Positions 16,720 through 24,296 of a stretch of 49,105 nt of DNA are shown here, in pieces. The notes beneath the pieces were generated by a model, which was not told the origin of the DNA, made no database searches, and was given only the letters and a program-made list of their open reading frames with translations. Positions within the stretch are counted from its first letter, which is position 1; the number at the start of each line of letters is the position of its first letter. This DNA comes from Halovivax sp. (lineage in GTDB: Archaea > Halobacteriota > Halobacteria > Halobacteriales > Natrialbaceae), in the NCBI GenBank assembly GCA_007119345.1, contig SKPV01000027.1, forward strand, positions 1-49,105, read 5' to 3'. The translations under genes were made by a program, and so were the position numbers.

Positions 16720-17409
16720 ATGAAAGTGGGGGACGGATCGACGGACGCGAAGCGGCGGGCGGCCGAGCGCGCGGCCGAGGAAGTCGCCGACGGAGCGGTC
16801 GTCGGCCTCGGCACCGGGAGCACGACCGCGCACGCGATCGAGGCGATCGGGCGCGCCGTCGCCGAGGGCCTCGAGGTCCGCGGCGTCGCGACGTCGCGCC
16901 AGTCGGCCGCGCTCGCCCGCGCGGTCGGGATCCCCCTCGCGCCGCTCGAGGCGGTCGACGGGATCGACCTCGCCATCGACGGCGCCGACCAGGTGGCCGA
17001 CGGCGACCTCGTCAAGGGCGGCGGCGCGGCCCACACGCGCGAGAAGCTGATCGACGCGGCGGCCGAGCGCTTCGTGGTCATCGTCGACGACTCGAAGCTG
17101 GCCGACCGGCTGGACTGGCCGGTTCCCGTCGCCGTGCTCCGGGGCGCCGAGGGCGTGGTCGCCGATCGAATCCGCGAGCTCGGCGGCGAGCCGACGCTGC
17201 GGGAGGCCGAGCGCAAGGACGGACCGGTCGTGACCGACGACGGCCACCTGGTGCTCGACGGCGACTTCGGAACGATCGAGGACCCCGGCGAGCTGGCGGC
17301 CGATCTGTCGGCGATCCCCGGCGTCGTCGAGCACGGCCTGTTCGTCGGCCTGGTCGACGCGATCTACGTCGGGAGCGACGACGGCGTCGAGGTCCGGGAG
17401 TACGAGTAG
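16720..17409 (+). CDS. rpiA: Ribose-5-phosphate isomerase A
   Basis: Converts ribose 5-phosphate to ribulose 5-phosphate and back, in pentose and nucleotide metabolism; cytosolic. The 229-residue length is normal. Motifs are GLGTGSTTAHAI (phosphate binding), DLAIDGADQV (catalytic Asp residues), KGGGAAHTREK (with Lys and the catalytic Glu in REK) and the C-terminal VEHGLFVGLVDAIYVG. The ATG at 16720 is preceded by a TTTTTT box about 26 nt upstream, fitting a leaderless transcript. It is convergent with the next minus-strand membrane protein gene, with a 2-nt gap between stop codons. Confidence 0.97.
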   Translation: MKVGDGSTDAKRRAAERAAEEVADGAVVGLGTGSTTAHAIEAIGRAVAEGLEVRGVATSRQSAALARAVGIPLAPLEAVDGIDLAIDGADQVADGDLVKGGGAAHTREKLIDAAAERFVVIVDDSKLADRLDWPVPVAVLRGAEGVVADRIRELGGEPTLREAERKDGPVVTDDGHLVLDGDFGTIEDPGELAADLSAIPGVVEHGLFVGLVDAIYVGSDDGVEVREYE

Positions 17410-17411
17410 GC

Positions 17412-17858
17412 CTACGTGCGCGTGGTGGCTCGCGTCGGGGCCGCGTCGCCGTCGGCCCCGACGGTCGAGGCGTCCTCGTCGGCCCGAGCGGAGAGGACGA
17501 CGACGGTCAGGTACACCACGCCGAGCAGCCGGGCCGCGGGCTCGACCCACGGCTTCAACTCGAGGTCGGTCGGGTTCTCGTAGGCGAACGCCTGGCTGAA
17601 CCGGATCAGCGGTCGGGGGACGAAGACGGCGACGAGTCCGCCGAGGGTCAGCGCCGCGCTCGCGAACGGCGACCGCCGCCGGCCCCGCAGGAGCAGCCAG
17701 ACGAACAGCAGTCCCTCGAGGCGCGCGAGCTCGACCGCCCACGGCCGGAGTTCGGCATTCTCGGGATTCTCGAGGCCGATGCGCTCGCACGCGTCGATCA
17801 CCTGACGGGGCGCGACGATCTCGACGACCCCGAACGCGAGCAGCAGTTTCCGGATCAT
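17412..17858 (-). CDS. Small membrane protein of unknown function
   Basis: A 148-residue protein with hydrophobic stretches at about 3-15, 45-58, 66-85 and 105-125. It contains an internal repeat: GLENPENAELRPWAVELARL and YENPTDLELKPWVEPAARL share the pattern ENPxxxELxPWxxxxARL. The repeat suggests a duplicated two-helix unit. I do not recognise a characterised family. I chose the ATG at 17858 (MIRKLLLAFG); an upstream ATG at 17882 in frame would add eight residues. Confidence 0.75.
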   Translation of the reverse strand: MIRKLLLAFGVVEIVAPRQVIDACERIGLENPENAELRPWAVELARLEGLLFVWLLLRGRRRSPFASAALTLGGLVAVFVPRPLIRFSQAFAYENPTDLELKPWVEPAARLLGVVYLTVVVLSARADEDASTVGADGDAAPTRATTRT

Positions 17859-18008
17859 GGTCGAGGACACGGCGCCGGCCATCAAAAAGGCGAGTCGCCG
17901 CTGCGGCTGACGAGAGCCCTCCGCAGGCGACCTCCGGGACGGCGGGGCCCTGGCGCGACCGGAGCGGAACGAACCGCTTTTGGTGCGAGTGCACGACTCG
18001 TGGAGTAG

Positions 18009-19073
18009 ATGCCCGAGACTTCCGATCGGAAGGACGACCACATCCGCATCATCGAGGAGGAGGACGTCGAGACCTCGGGGACCGGGTTCGCCGACGTCGA
18101 GCTCGTTCACGAGGCGCTCCCGGAGATCCACCGCGACGAGGTGGACACCGCGGTCTCGCTGCTCGGGCGCGAGCTCGCGGCGCCGATCGTCATCGAGAGC
18201 ATGACCGGCGGCCACCCGAACACGACGGCGATCAATCGGGCGCTGGCCGAGGCCGCCCAGGAGACCGGGATCGCGATGGGCGTCGGCAGCCAGCGCGCCG
18301 GCCTCGAACTCGACGACGCCGACCTCCTCGAGTCCTACACGATCGTCCGCGACGTGGCGCCGGAGGCGTTCCTCTACGGCAACGTGGGCGCCGCCCAGCT
18401 GCTGGAGTACGACGTCGCGGACGTCGAGCGCGCCGTCGAGATGATCGAGGCCGACGCGATGGCCGTCCACCTCAACTTCCTCCAGGAGGCCGTCCAGCCG
18501 GAGGGCGACGTCGACGCCCGGGGCTGTCTCGAGGCCATCGAGCGCGTGGCGGACGGGCTTTCCGTGCCGGTGATCGTCAAGGAGACCGGCAACGGCATCT
18601 CGCGGTCGACCGCCGAGCGCCTGACCGACGCGGGCGTCGACGCGGTCGACGTGGCGGGGAAGGGCGGCACCACCTGGTCCGGCATCGAGGCCTACCGCGC
18701 CCGCGCGGTGGGAGCGTCCCGCCAGGCGGAGGTCGGCGAGCGCTTTCGCGCGTGGGGCGTCCCGACGGCGGTGAGCACGATCGAGGCGGCCGAGGTCCAC
18801 GACTGCGTGATCGCCAGCGGGGGCGTCCGCTCGGGCCTCGACGTCGCCAAGGCGATCGCGCTGGGCGCCCGCGCGGGCGGCCTCGCCAAGCCCTTCCTCG
18901 GTCCCGCCGGGCGGGGAACCGACGCGGTCGTCGACCTGATCGAGACGCTGAAACTGGAGCTGACGACGGCCATGTTCGTCACCGGTTCGCGGACGGTCGC
19001 GGAGTTGCGGGAGGCCGACCGCGTCGTCCTCGGACGGACGCGGGAGTTCCTCGAGGCGCGCGAGCGCCGGTAG
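18009..19073 (+). CDS. fni: Type 2 isopentenyl-diphosphate delta-isomerase (FMN-dependent)
   Basis: Interconverts isopentenyl and dimethylallyl diphosphate for archaeal lipid and carotenoid synthesis, using reduced FMN and Mg2+. The 354-residue protein is full length. Signatures are RKDDHIRI at the N-terminus (substrate-binding Arg/Lys), IESMTGGHP, MGVGSQRAGLE, AVHLNFLQEAVQPEGD (Gln and Glu of the active site), KETGNGIS, DVAGKGGTTW and the FMN-binding block ASGGVRSGLDVAKAIALGA. The ATG at 18009 has a CTTTTGG box about 30 nt upstream and a small dyad (CGAGTGCACGACTCG) in between. No other isoprenoid gene is adjacent. Confidence 0.96.
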   Translation: MPETSDRKDDHIRIIEEEDVETSGTGFADVELVHEALPEIHRDEVDTAVSLLGRELAAPIVIESMTGGHPNTTAINRALAEAAQETGIAMGVGSQRAGLELDDADLLESYTIVRDVAPEAFLYGNVGAAQLLEYDVADVERAVEMIEADAMAVHLNFLQEAVQPEGDVDARGCLEAIERVADGLSVPVIVKETGNGISRSTAERLTDAGVDAVDVAGKGGTTWSGIEAYRARAVGASRQAEVGERFRAWGVPTAVSTIEAAEVHDCVIASGGVRSGLDVAKAIALGARAGGLAKPFLGPAGRGTDAVVDLIETLKLELTTAMFVTGSRTVAELREADRVVLGRTREFLEARERR

Positions 19074-19243
19074 GCCGGCGACCCGCCGCGGTCGGGCCGG
19101 AGTCGACCCCGTCGGAACGGCGAGGCCGGCGATCGATCGGCGCCAGCCCCCGCGTTCCACCGAGCGCCCCTCGACCGGCGACGCTCCCGGTCAAGGGCTG
19201 CTTGACCCCGGAGCGAACGTTTACGATCACTCTCACCATAGAC

Positions 19244-19251
19244 AAATTTAA
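19244..19251 (+). promoter_or_regulatory. TATA-like box that fixes the start of the acidic repeat protein
   Basis: TTTAATAT within an AT-rich stretch ending TATACTG, 36 nt before the ATG at 19285. A GTG at 19258 in the same frame lies too close to this box to be the start, so the box decides between the two. Confidence 0.55.
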
Positions 19252-19284
19252 TATACTGTGAGCGTTCGTCGGAAACGATTCCGA

Positions 19285-21210
19285 ATGGGCTCCCAGTTCG
19301 AGGACGGCGACGAGGTGAGCGACCCGTCCTCCGACGCCGACTCCCTGGAGGCGCTGTTGCGCTCGACGGGGCAGGACACGGAGACCGTCGTCGAGCGGCT
19401 CCGCGAGAGCGGCCCGCGTCGTCACGTCTCCGACTCGAGCGTCGACGACGTCCTCGAAGAGATCGCGACGCCCCAAAAGTCGACCGGCGAACGCGAGGGC
19501 TTCGCGCTCTCGGGCGGCCCGACCCGACGCGTCTCCACGGCGGGGGTCGACGAGGTCTTCGAACAGCTAGAAGCGGAGGCGATGGCGGAGTCCCCCGCGG
19601 TGACCGAGCGAGAGCCGACCGGTTCGAGCGGGGGCGATGGAAATCGCTCCGGGCCTCGCGTCCACCGTTCGACCGCGCCGCTCGCGGACGAAGCCGGCGA
19701 GACGGCGACGTTCGGGGACCTCGACGCGGACGACGGCGGATTCGGCACGCTGGCCGGCGGCGGCCCGACGAGGACCGTCTCCGACCGGAGCGTCGACGAG
19801 ATCCTCGAACTGGCCGACGAACCCGACGCCGACGACGCGCCGGACGGACGGGCGGGAGATATCGAGACGCTCCGCCCGGCGGATCCGGAGGCCGCGATGG
19901 CCGATCTCGTCAGCGAGGGGGCGGCGGCGCTTCCCGACGCGGTCGACGCGCCGACCGCCGAATCCGAACCGTCCGCGTCCGACGAGGATTCGCCCGCGGA
20001 GACCGCCGAGTCGGGCGATTCTCCGGCGGTGCCGGCCGATTCCGAGGGGTCCGACGATCGTGGGAGCGACTCGGCGGCGACCGAACCCGCTTCCGACGGC
20101 GAGGACGGCGGGTCTCCCGATTCGAAGCCGACGACCGATCCGCTCGAGGCGGCGGCCGAAGCCTGCAAGAACGTCGACTCGATCCTCTCGGGGGACCTGG
20201 ACGTCCCGGCCGACGAACGGGGAGTGACGGACGGCGCTGAACCGTCCGGAGCGGCCGGGACGACCGACCCGGGGGCCCGACCGACCGCCGACGGATCCGG
20301 GACCGACGCCGGGTCGTCGCCGGTGGACGATGCGGCGCCGTCCGCGGAATCCGACGGCACCGACGTGCCGCCGTCGGAGCCGATCGACGGAGACGACCGG
20401 TCCGCCGTCGAGATCGCGTCGGAGGCCCTCGAGGAACTCGGGGCGGCCCGTACCGACGTCGAGGAGACTCCCGCTGGCGCGGATCGAACCCCGGTCCCGA
20501 GATCGGAGACGGCGGCGCGAGCGGGGTCCGAGGAACCGCCCTCGGAATCGGGCTCCGGGACCGATTCGAACGCGACCGGTTCGGCCGACGGGACGATCGA
20601 ACGCGACTCCGAGGGATCGTCCCGGTCGCGACCGCTGGTCACGCGGGCGGAACTCGAGGAGATCGCCGCGCTGGTGTCGGATCGCGAGGAGTCGACGTCG
20701 TCGCCCGGGGAGGAGGCGGCCTCAGAGGCGTCCGGATCGGCGTCCCCCGCCGAGGTCGACGATCGCGTCGCTCCGGGCGACGATGGACCATCGACACCCG
20801 TGGTTCGTCCCGATCGGGTCACGAACCAGCCCGTCGTGATCGACGGCGTATCGGCGAGTCGGTCCGTCGAGAACGACGACCGAGACGGTGACGAGCGGTC
20901 GGCCGGCGACCGGGACGGAGGCGAAGGGTCGGGCGACGACCGAGACGGTGACGAGCGGTCGGCCGGCGACCGGGACGCGCGCGACCGGGCTACCGGCGAG
21001 GGCGATCGTCTCGACGGGATCGACGTTCCCGGCTTCGTTCCGGGCGACGGCGACGACCCGATCCACCGGTCCGAATCGGTCGGCGCGAAGACGGCACCCG
21101 GTCGGGCGGAGTCGCCCGATAGTACGGCGGACGACGCGCGATCGGAGGGGCCCGTCGGCTGGCGTCGACTCCTCGGACGAGTCCGATCGCTGTTCGGCCG
21201 CCTTCGGTGA
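19285..21210 (+). CDS. Large acidic low-complexity protein with a repeated GPxRxVSxxxVDxxLE motif
   Basis: A 641-residue, extremely Asp/Glu/Ser/Gly-rich protein with no recognised domain. Three copies of a 18-residue motif stand out: GPRRHVSDSSVDDVLEEI (43-60), GPTRRVSTAGVDEVFEQL (78-95) and GPTRTVSDRSVDEILELA (150-167). They look like short helical or linear docking motifs spaced by disordered linkers. A possible fourth helix is DPLEAAAEACKNVDSIL near residue 290. The last 17 residues (GWRRLLGRVRSLFGRLR) are strongly basic and amphipathic, a possible membrane- or nucleic-acid-binding tail. No signal peptide. A perfect 44-bp DNA repeat near the 3' end shows recent expansion. Function unknown. 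Confidence 0.85.
   Translation: MGSQFEDGDEVSDPSSDADSLEALLRSTGQDTETVVERLRESGPRRHVSDSSVDDVLEEIATPQKSTGEREGFALSGGPTRRVSTAGVDEVFEQLEAEAMAESPAVTEREPTGSSGGDGNRSGPRVHRSTAPLADEAGETATFGDLDADDGGFGTLAGGGPTRTVSDRSVDEILELADEPDADDAPDGRAGDIETLRPADPEAAMADLVSEGAAALPDAVDAPTAESEPSASDEDSPAETAESGDSPAVPADSEGSDDRGSDSAATEPASDGEDGGSPDSKPTTDPLEAAAEACKNVDSILSGDLDVPADERGVTDGAEPSGAAGTTDPGARPTADGSGTDAGSSPVDDAAPSAESDGTDVPPSEPIDGDDRSAVEIASEALEELGAARTDVEETPAGADRTPVPRSETAARAGSEEPPSESGSGTDSNATGSADGTIERDSEGSSRSRPLVTRAELEEIAALVSDREESTSSPGEEAASEASGSASPAEVDDRVAPGDDGPSTPVVRPDRVTNQPVVIDGVSASRSVENDDRDGDERSAGDRDGGEGSGDDRDGDERSAGDRDARDRATGEGDRLDGIDVPGFVPGDGDDPIHRSESVGAKTAPGRAESPDSTADDARSEGPVGWRRLLGRVRSLFGRLR
20874..20977 (+). repeat. 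44-bp direct repeat with 60-bp period inside the acidic protein gene
   Basis: An identical 44-bp block occurs at 20874-20917 and 20934-20977; both contain CGAGACGGTGACGAGCGG. The 60-bp period keeps the frame and duplicates the peptide DRDGDERSAGDRD. Confidence 0.85.
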
Positions 21211-21305
21211 TCCCGGCGGCGGATTCGAGCGAAATCGCGCGTCGAGTGACGACGGCGCCGTCGCTACGGGACGTGATCGCCAAAAAATTCGCGTCGGGTT
21301 CGACC

Positions 21306-21473
21306 TTACAGGTCGCGGGGCTGGACGGTCTTGCGGTCGTTGGCCTCCGCGCGTCGGGCGGCGTTGTCGAGCAGTTCCTCGACCTCGTCGTCGAGGGCGT
21401 CGTAGAAGTCCGAAGCAACGTTCTTGTCATCGAGCGCTTCCTTCACCGCGGCTTTGACGATAAGGTCTGCCAT
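21306..21473 (-). CDS. DUF1931 histone-fold-like protein (55 aa)
   Basis: A 55-residue protein beginning MADLIVKAAVKEALDDKNV and ending KTVQPRDL. This is the haloarchaeal DUF1931/histone-fold-like family related to NFYB/HMF proteins. The sequence is one histone-like alpha-helical unit with a C-terminal 'QPRDL' as in archaeal histones. It may bind DNA or a partner, but its acidic nature makes a DNA-compacting role uncertain. The ATG at 21473 is supported by a TTATAA box about 30 nt upstream. The gene is monocistronic and divergent from the small zinc-finger gene. Confidence 0.85.
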   Translation of the reverse strand: MADLIVKAAVKEALDDKNVASDFYDALDDEVEELLDNAARRAEANDRKTVQPRDL

Positions 21474-21499
21474 ACGAATTACCCGTTCTGCCCACCCCG

Positions 21500-21505
21500 T
21501 TATAA
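21500..21505 (-). promoter_or_regulatory. TATA box of the DUF1931 gene
   Basis: The palindromic hexamer TTATAA is centred about 30 nt from the ATG at 21473, in an AT-rich island (TTATAAGAGTTCTGTTTAA on the plus strand). It fits a strong leaderless promoter. Confidence 0.65.
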
Positions 21506-21850
21506 GAGTTCTGTTTAATCCGCGGGATAGCGGGCCTGAGGCGGGGCGCGACGGGTGTTTCGGGTCGCCGCCCACCGAAACGTATATGACTGATGCCCGT
21601 CCGTTCGGCCGGTCGGGCCCGTTCGAGGCGGTAGTCGTCGCTCGCGCGCGCCCCGAGCGTCCGGTTCGTGTCGGAGTCGGCTTCGGTGGTCACTCGCGAG
21701 ATCCTCTCCCGTTCGACGGCGCGAGGACGCGTCCGACCGACCTGGACGGCCGTCCCGGTCGACGGCCGAACGAGCGCCGGTCTGCCGCGTCGGCTTCCCG
21801 ACGACGAACAATACCTTACACAATACCAAATTCGACACGCGTTTGGCCAA
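21506..21850. other. Intergenic region without a supported gene
   Basis: No frame here looks like a haloarchaeal protein. A TATA-like GTATATGA at about 21582-21589 on the plus strand, followed by GC-rich sequence and an AT-rich stretch from 21807 to 21860, could belong to a small RNA. I see no convincing stem pattern that defines one. The AT-rich end probably holds the promoter of the 49-residue zinc-finger gene (TCTTTTTAGG near 21851). Confidence 0.4.
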
Positions 21851-21904
21851 GTCTTTTTAGGTGATCGGCAGGTAGATCGAGGTGCCGGACCAACCGGCGT
21901 CACC

Positions 21905-22054
21905 ATGCCAGAGTGCAACCACTGCGGCGCGCACGTCTCGGAGCGTTTCGCGCGAGTATTCGCCGACGACCGCGGGAAGATCCACGCCTGCGTCAGCTGC
22001 TCCGCGAACGCCGGCATCGCCGAAGCCTCGCGAGAGCGCGCCCGCACCGTCTGA
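21905..22054 (+). CDS. Small zinc-finger protein (49 aa)
   Basis: A 49-residue protein, MPECNHCGAHVS at the start and CVSCSANAGIAE near the end, with two CxxC pairs. It is similar to small haloarchaeal zinc-ribbon proteins of unknown role that are thought to be regulatory or adaptor proteins. The ATG at 21905 follows a TCTTTTTAGG box by about 50 nt, so a short leader of 20-25 nt is likely. It lies 69 bp upstream of the GIY-YIG gene, which has its own AT-rich box (TCTTTTCT). Confidence 0.85.
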   Translation: MPECNHCGAHVSERFARVFADDRGKIHACVSCSANAGIAEASRERARTV

Positions 22055-22123
22055 TACCGCCGTCGACAGCTTGGCCCCGATCGGACCGCGAGTCTTTTCT
22101 CCGCGGACGCGAACCGTCTCCCG

Positions 22124-22372
22124 ATGAGTCGCCACGTCGTCTACGTCCTGGAGTGCGACGACGGCACGCTCTACACCGGCTACACGACGGACCTCGAGCG
22201 CCGCGTCGCCGAGCACAACGCCGGCGACGGCGCGAAGTACACCCGCCCCAGGACCCCGGTGGACGTCGTTCACGTCGAGCGCTACGAGAGCCGCTCGACG
22301 GCGATGGCTCGCGAGTACGAGATCAAGCAGCTCTCGCGGGCGGCGAAAGAGCGGCTCGTGGACGGGACGTGA
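22124..22372 (+). CDS. GIY-YIG domain protein (UPF0213/YhbQ-like)
   Basis: An 82-residue single-domain GIY-YIG nuclease-fold protein. It has the two tyrosine strands VVYVLECDDGTLYTGYT, the conserved Arg in DLERRVAEHNAG, and the late segment REYEIKQLSRAAKERL characteristic of the YhbQ/UPF0213 family. Members are stand-alone and may act on nucleic acid ends, with the biological role unclear. The ATG at 22124 has a TCTTTTCT box about 28 nt upstream. It is complete for this family, which is usually 80-100 residues. Confidence 0.92.
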   Translation: MSRHVVYVLECDDGTLYTGYTTDLERRVAEHNAGDGAKYTRPRTPVDVVHVERYESRSTAMAREYEIKQLSRAAKERLVDGT

Positions 22373-22374
22373 AC

Positions 22375-22470
22375 GCCGGCGGGTGGTGACGGCGCGAGAT
22401 CGCCGGCGGCTCGTGAACAGCGCGCGATCGCGGGCGGGTGGTGACGACAGGTGATCGTCGGACGTGACGT
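22375..22470 (+). repeat. Imperfect ~57-bp repeat downstream of the GIY-YIG gene
   Basis: The blocks GGCGGGTGGTGACG and GCGCGAGATCGC are echoed by GGGCGGGTGGTGACGAC and GCGCGCGATCGC, and GTGAACGCC by GTGAACAGC. This is an irregular duplicated segment in the gap before the FMN reductase gene, less regular than the other arrays. Confidence 0.5.
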
Positions 22471-22529
22471 CGTGAGAGTACGGCTCGTTCGCGGGTCGGT
22501 TTCGGGGCGGCGTTCGCGACCGACGGGGC

Positions 22530-23123
22530 TCAGTCGTCGTCGGCGCTGGCCACCCGAGACGCGATCGACGGCTCGATGAACGCGTACTCGGCGAGTTGGC
22601 TGCCGAGCGTCTCGACGCGCTCTTCGAGGTCGGGATCGCGGAAGGCGCGGCCGTCGATCGCCGCCGGATCGGAGACGAACCGGTCCGAGGCCTTCCGGAT
22701 GCCGACCTGGTGGGGAAGGACCCAGCCGTGGACGCCCCGAACCGTCATCCGGAGGTGTTCGAGCGTCGAGCCGTAGCTCCCGCCGCCGGCGGTCGCCAGC
22801 AGCCCGACGGTGGTATCCTCGTACTCGTCCCAGCCGCAGTAGTCGTGGAAGTTCTTCAGCGCGCCCGAGAACGAGCCGTGGTAGACGGGCGTTCCGAGGG
22901 CGACGGCGTCGGCCTCGCGGACGAGGCGTTTCACTTCCGCCTCGTCGCCCTGCTCGTCGGCGTCCGGGTCGTAGACCGGAAGCTCGTACTCGCGGAGGTC
23001 GAGCAGGCGCGTCTCGGCGCCGGCGTCATCGGCGGCCGCGAGGACGTACCGGAGGGCGGTCCGGGTGTAGCTCGCCTCGCGGAGGCTGCCGGAGACGGCC
23101 AGCACGGTCGGCGTCCGGGTCAT
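22530..23123 (-). CDS. NADPH-dependent FMN reductase family protein
   Basis: A 197-residue flavodoxin-like quinone/FMN reductase. The N-terminal P-loop-like VLAVSGSLREASYTR binds the FMN phosphate. The segments DAVALGTPVYHGSFSGALKN and GLLATAGGGSYGSTLEHL are classical for the family. It probably reduces FMN, quinones or azo/nitro compounds with NAD(P)H in the cytosol. The ATG at 23123 is preceded by an AT-rich CTTTACGATTCG about 22-28 nt upstream. The gene is divergent from the methyltransferase gene. Confidence 0.93.
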   Translation of the reverse strand: MTRTPTVLAVSGSLREASYTRTALRYVLAAADDAGAETRLLDLREYELPVYDPDADEQGDEAEVKRLVREADAVALGTPVYHGSFSGALKNFHDYCGWDEYEDTTVGLLATAGGGSYGSTLEHLRMTVRGVHGWVLPHQVGIRKASDRFVSDPAAIDGRAFRDPDLEERVETLGSQLAEYAFIEPSIASRVASADDD

Positions 23124-23279
23124 GGACGGTAATTCGCTTTCGAATCGTAAAGCTTCGTCGTCCCGTCGCGGCGCGTCGAAAATCGAGTCGAGCCGTCGGT
23201 TTCGGCCGGACGGCGGCGGCCCCGCCTTCGGTCGTGTCGCGTCGAAAGAACTTTCACTCCGGGTCGAATCCGCCCGCAA

Positions 23280-24044
23280 ATGGACGGCGAAGATCATCGA
23301 TATCGCGACGAGCGCGCCCGGTTCTACGACGCGCACCTGTCGGACGCGGATCGACCGGACGTCGACTACTACGTCGAGCTGGCCCGGGAGGCGGAGGGCC
23401 CGACCCTGGAGGCGGCCTGCGGCACCGGGCGAATCTACCTCGAACTGCTCGAGGCGGGCGTCGACGCCGACGGCTTCGACCTGTCCGCCGACGCGCTCGA
23501 CGTGCTACGGGAGAACGCCGACCAGCGCGGTCTGGCGCCATCGGTCTGGCGGGCCGACCTGACGTCGTTCGAGACCGACCGCCGCTACGACCTCGTGACG
23601 TGCCCGTTCAACGCGATCCAGCACCTCGCGACGGTCGACGACCAGCTGGCGGCGCTGGGGGCCGTCCACGACGCGCTCGCGCCCGGCGGCCGGTTCGTCT
23701 TCGACGTCTTCGTCCCCGGCTTCGACGTCATCCGTGAGACCTACGGCGAGTGGCAAATCGGGTCCGTCGAGTACCGCGGCGCGACCCACGAGGTCCGCAC
23801 CCGGACGCGGATCGTCGACGAGGTCGAACAGCGATTCGCGGTCGAGACCGAGCTGTACGACCCGGACGGCTCGCTCGTCTTCGCGGAGGAGGACCGTCTC
23901 TCGATGCTCCCGACGCGCCAGATCGAGCTGCTGGCGCGGTGCTCGCCGTTCGAGTCCTGGACGGCGACCGGAGACTTCGGCGACGAGGAGCTCGCGGACG
24001 GCCACTCGATCCAGGTCTGGTCGCTTCGGAAGGGCGACGACTGA
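23280..24044 (+). CDS. Class I SAM-dependent methyltransferase
   Basis: A 254-residue Rossmann-fold methyltransferase. Motif I is LEAACGTGRIYLELLEAG (about residues 41-58), followed by the acidic end of strand 2 (DGFDLSADALDVL), motif II-like WRADLTSF, and DLVTCPFNAIQHL with a post-motif LAPGGRFVFDVFVP. The C-terminal half (VEYRGATHEVRTRTRIVD) is the beta-rich extension seen in methyltransferases of unknown substrate. The ATG at 23280 has an AACTTTCAC box about 27 nt upstream. The substrate cannot be inferred. Confidence 0.92.
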   Translation: MDGEDHRYRDERARFYDAHLSDADRPDVDYYVELAREAEGPTLEAACGTGRIYLELLEAGVDADGFDLSADALDVLRENADQRGLAPSVWRADLTSFETDRRYDLVTCPFNAIQHLATVDDQLAALGAVHDALAPGGRFVFDVFVPGFDVIRETYGEWQIGSVEYRGATHEVRTRTRIVDEVEQRFAVETELYDPDGSLVFAEEDRLSMLPTRQIELLARCSPFESWTATGDFGDEELADGHSIQVWSLRKGDD

Positions 24045-24097
24045 CGGGTCGGATCCGGTGCCCGCCGTTGGGGGCGGTCGCGTGCGCGCTCGGCAGC

Positions 24098-24209
24098 ACG
24101 CCGGGGCCGATCCGCCGAGGCGTCCGATCGGCGGCGACGCCCGCTACGCCGGAACCGACCCGCCGAGGCGTCCGATCGGCGGCGACGCCCGCCACGCCGG
24201 GGCCGACCC
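24098..24209 (+). repeat. 48-bp minisatellite, 2.3 copies
   Basis: Units 24098-24145 and 24146-24193, then 16 bp of a third. They share CCGCCGAGGCGTCCGATCGG and GGCGACGCCCGC. The array fills the gap between the methyltransferase and phosphohexomutase genes. Confidence 0.88.
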
Positions 24210-24296
24210 GTCGCAGCCGTCGCGCCGGACTCCATCCGTCGCGCTGGTCGCGGCGGGTGTCGCCGCACTTTTCTCCGCGGCCGTGGACGAAAGCGC

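Noticed and set aside
15271..17994. A 907-residue minus-strand open frame across the AI-2E and rpiA genes
   Set aside because: Antisense shadow produced by high GC content; it runs over two well-recognised genes and a tandem repeat and has no domain pattern.
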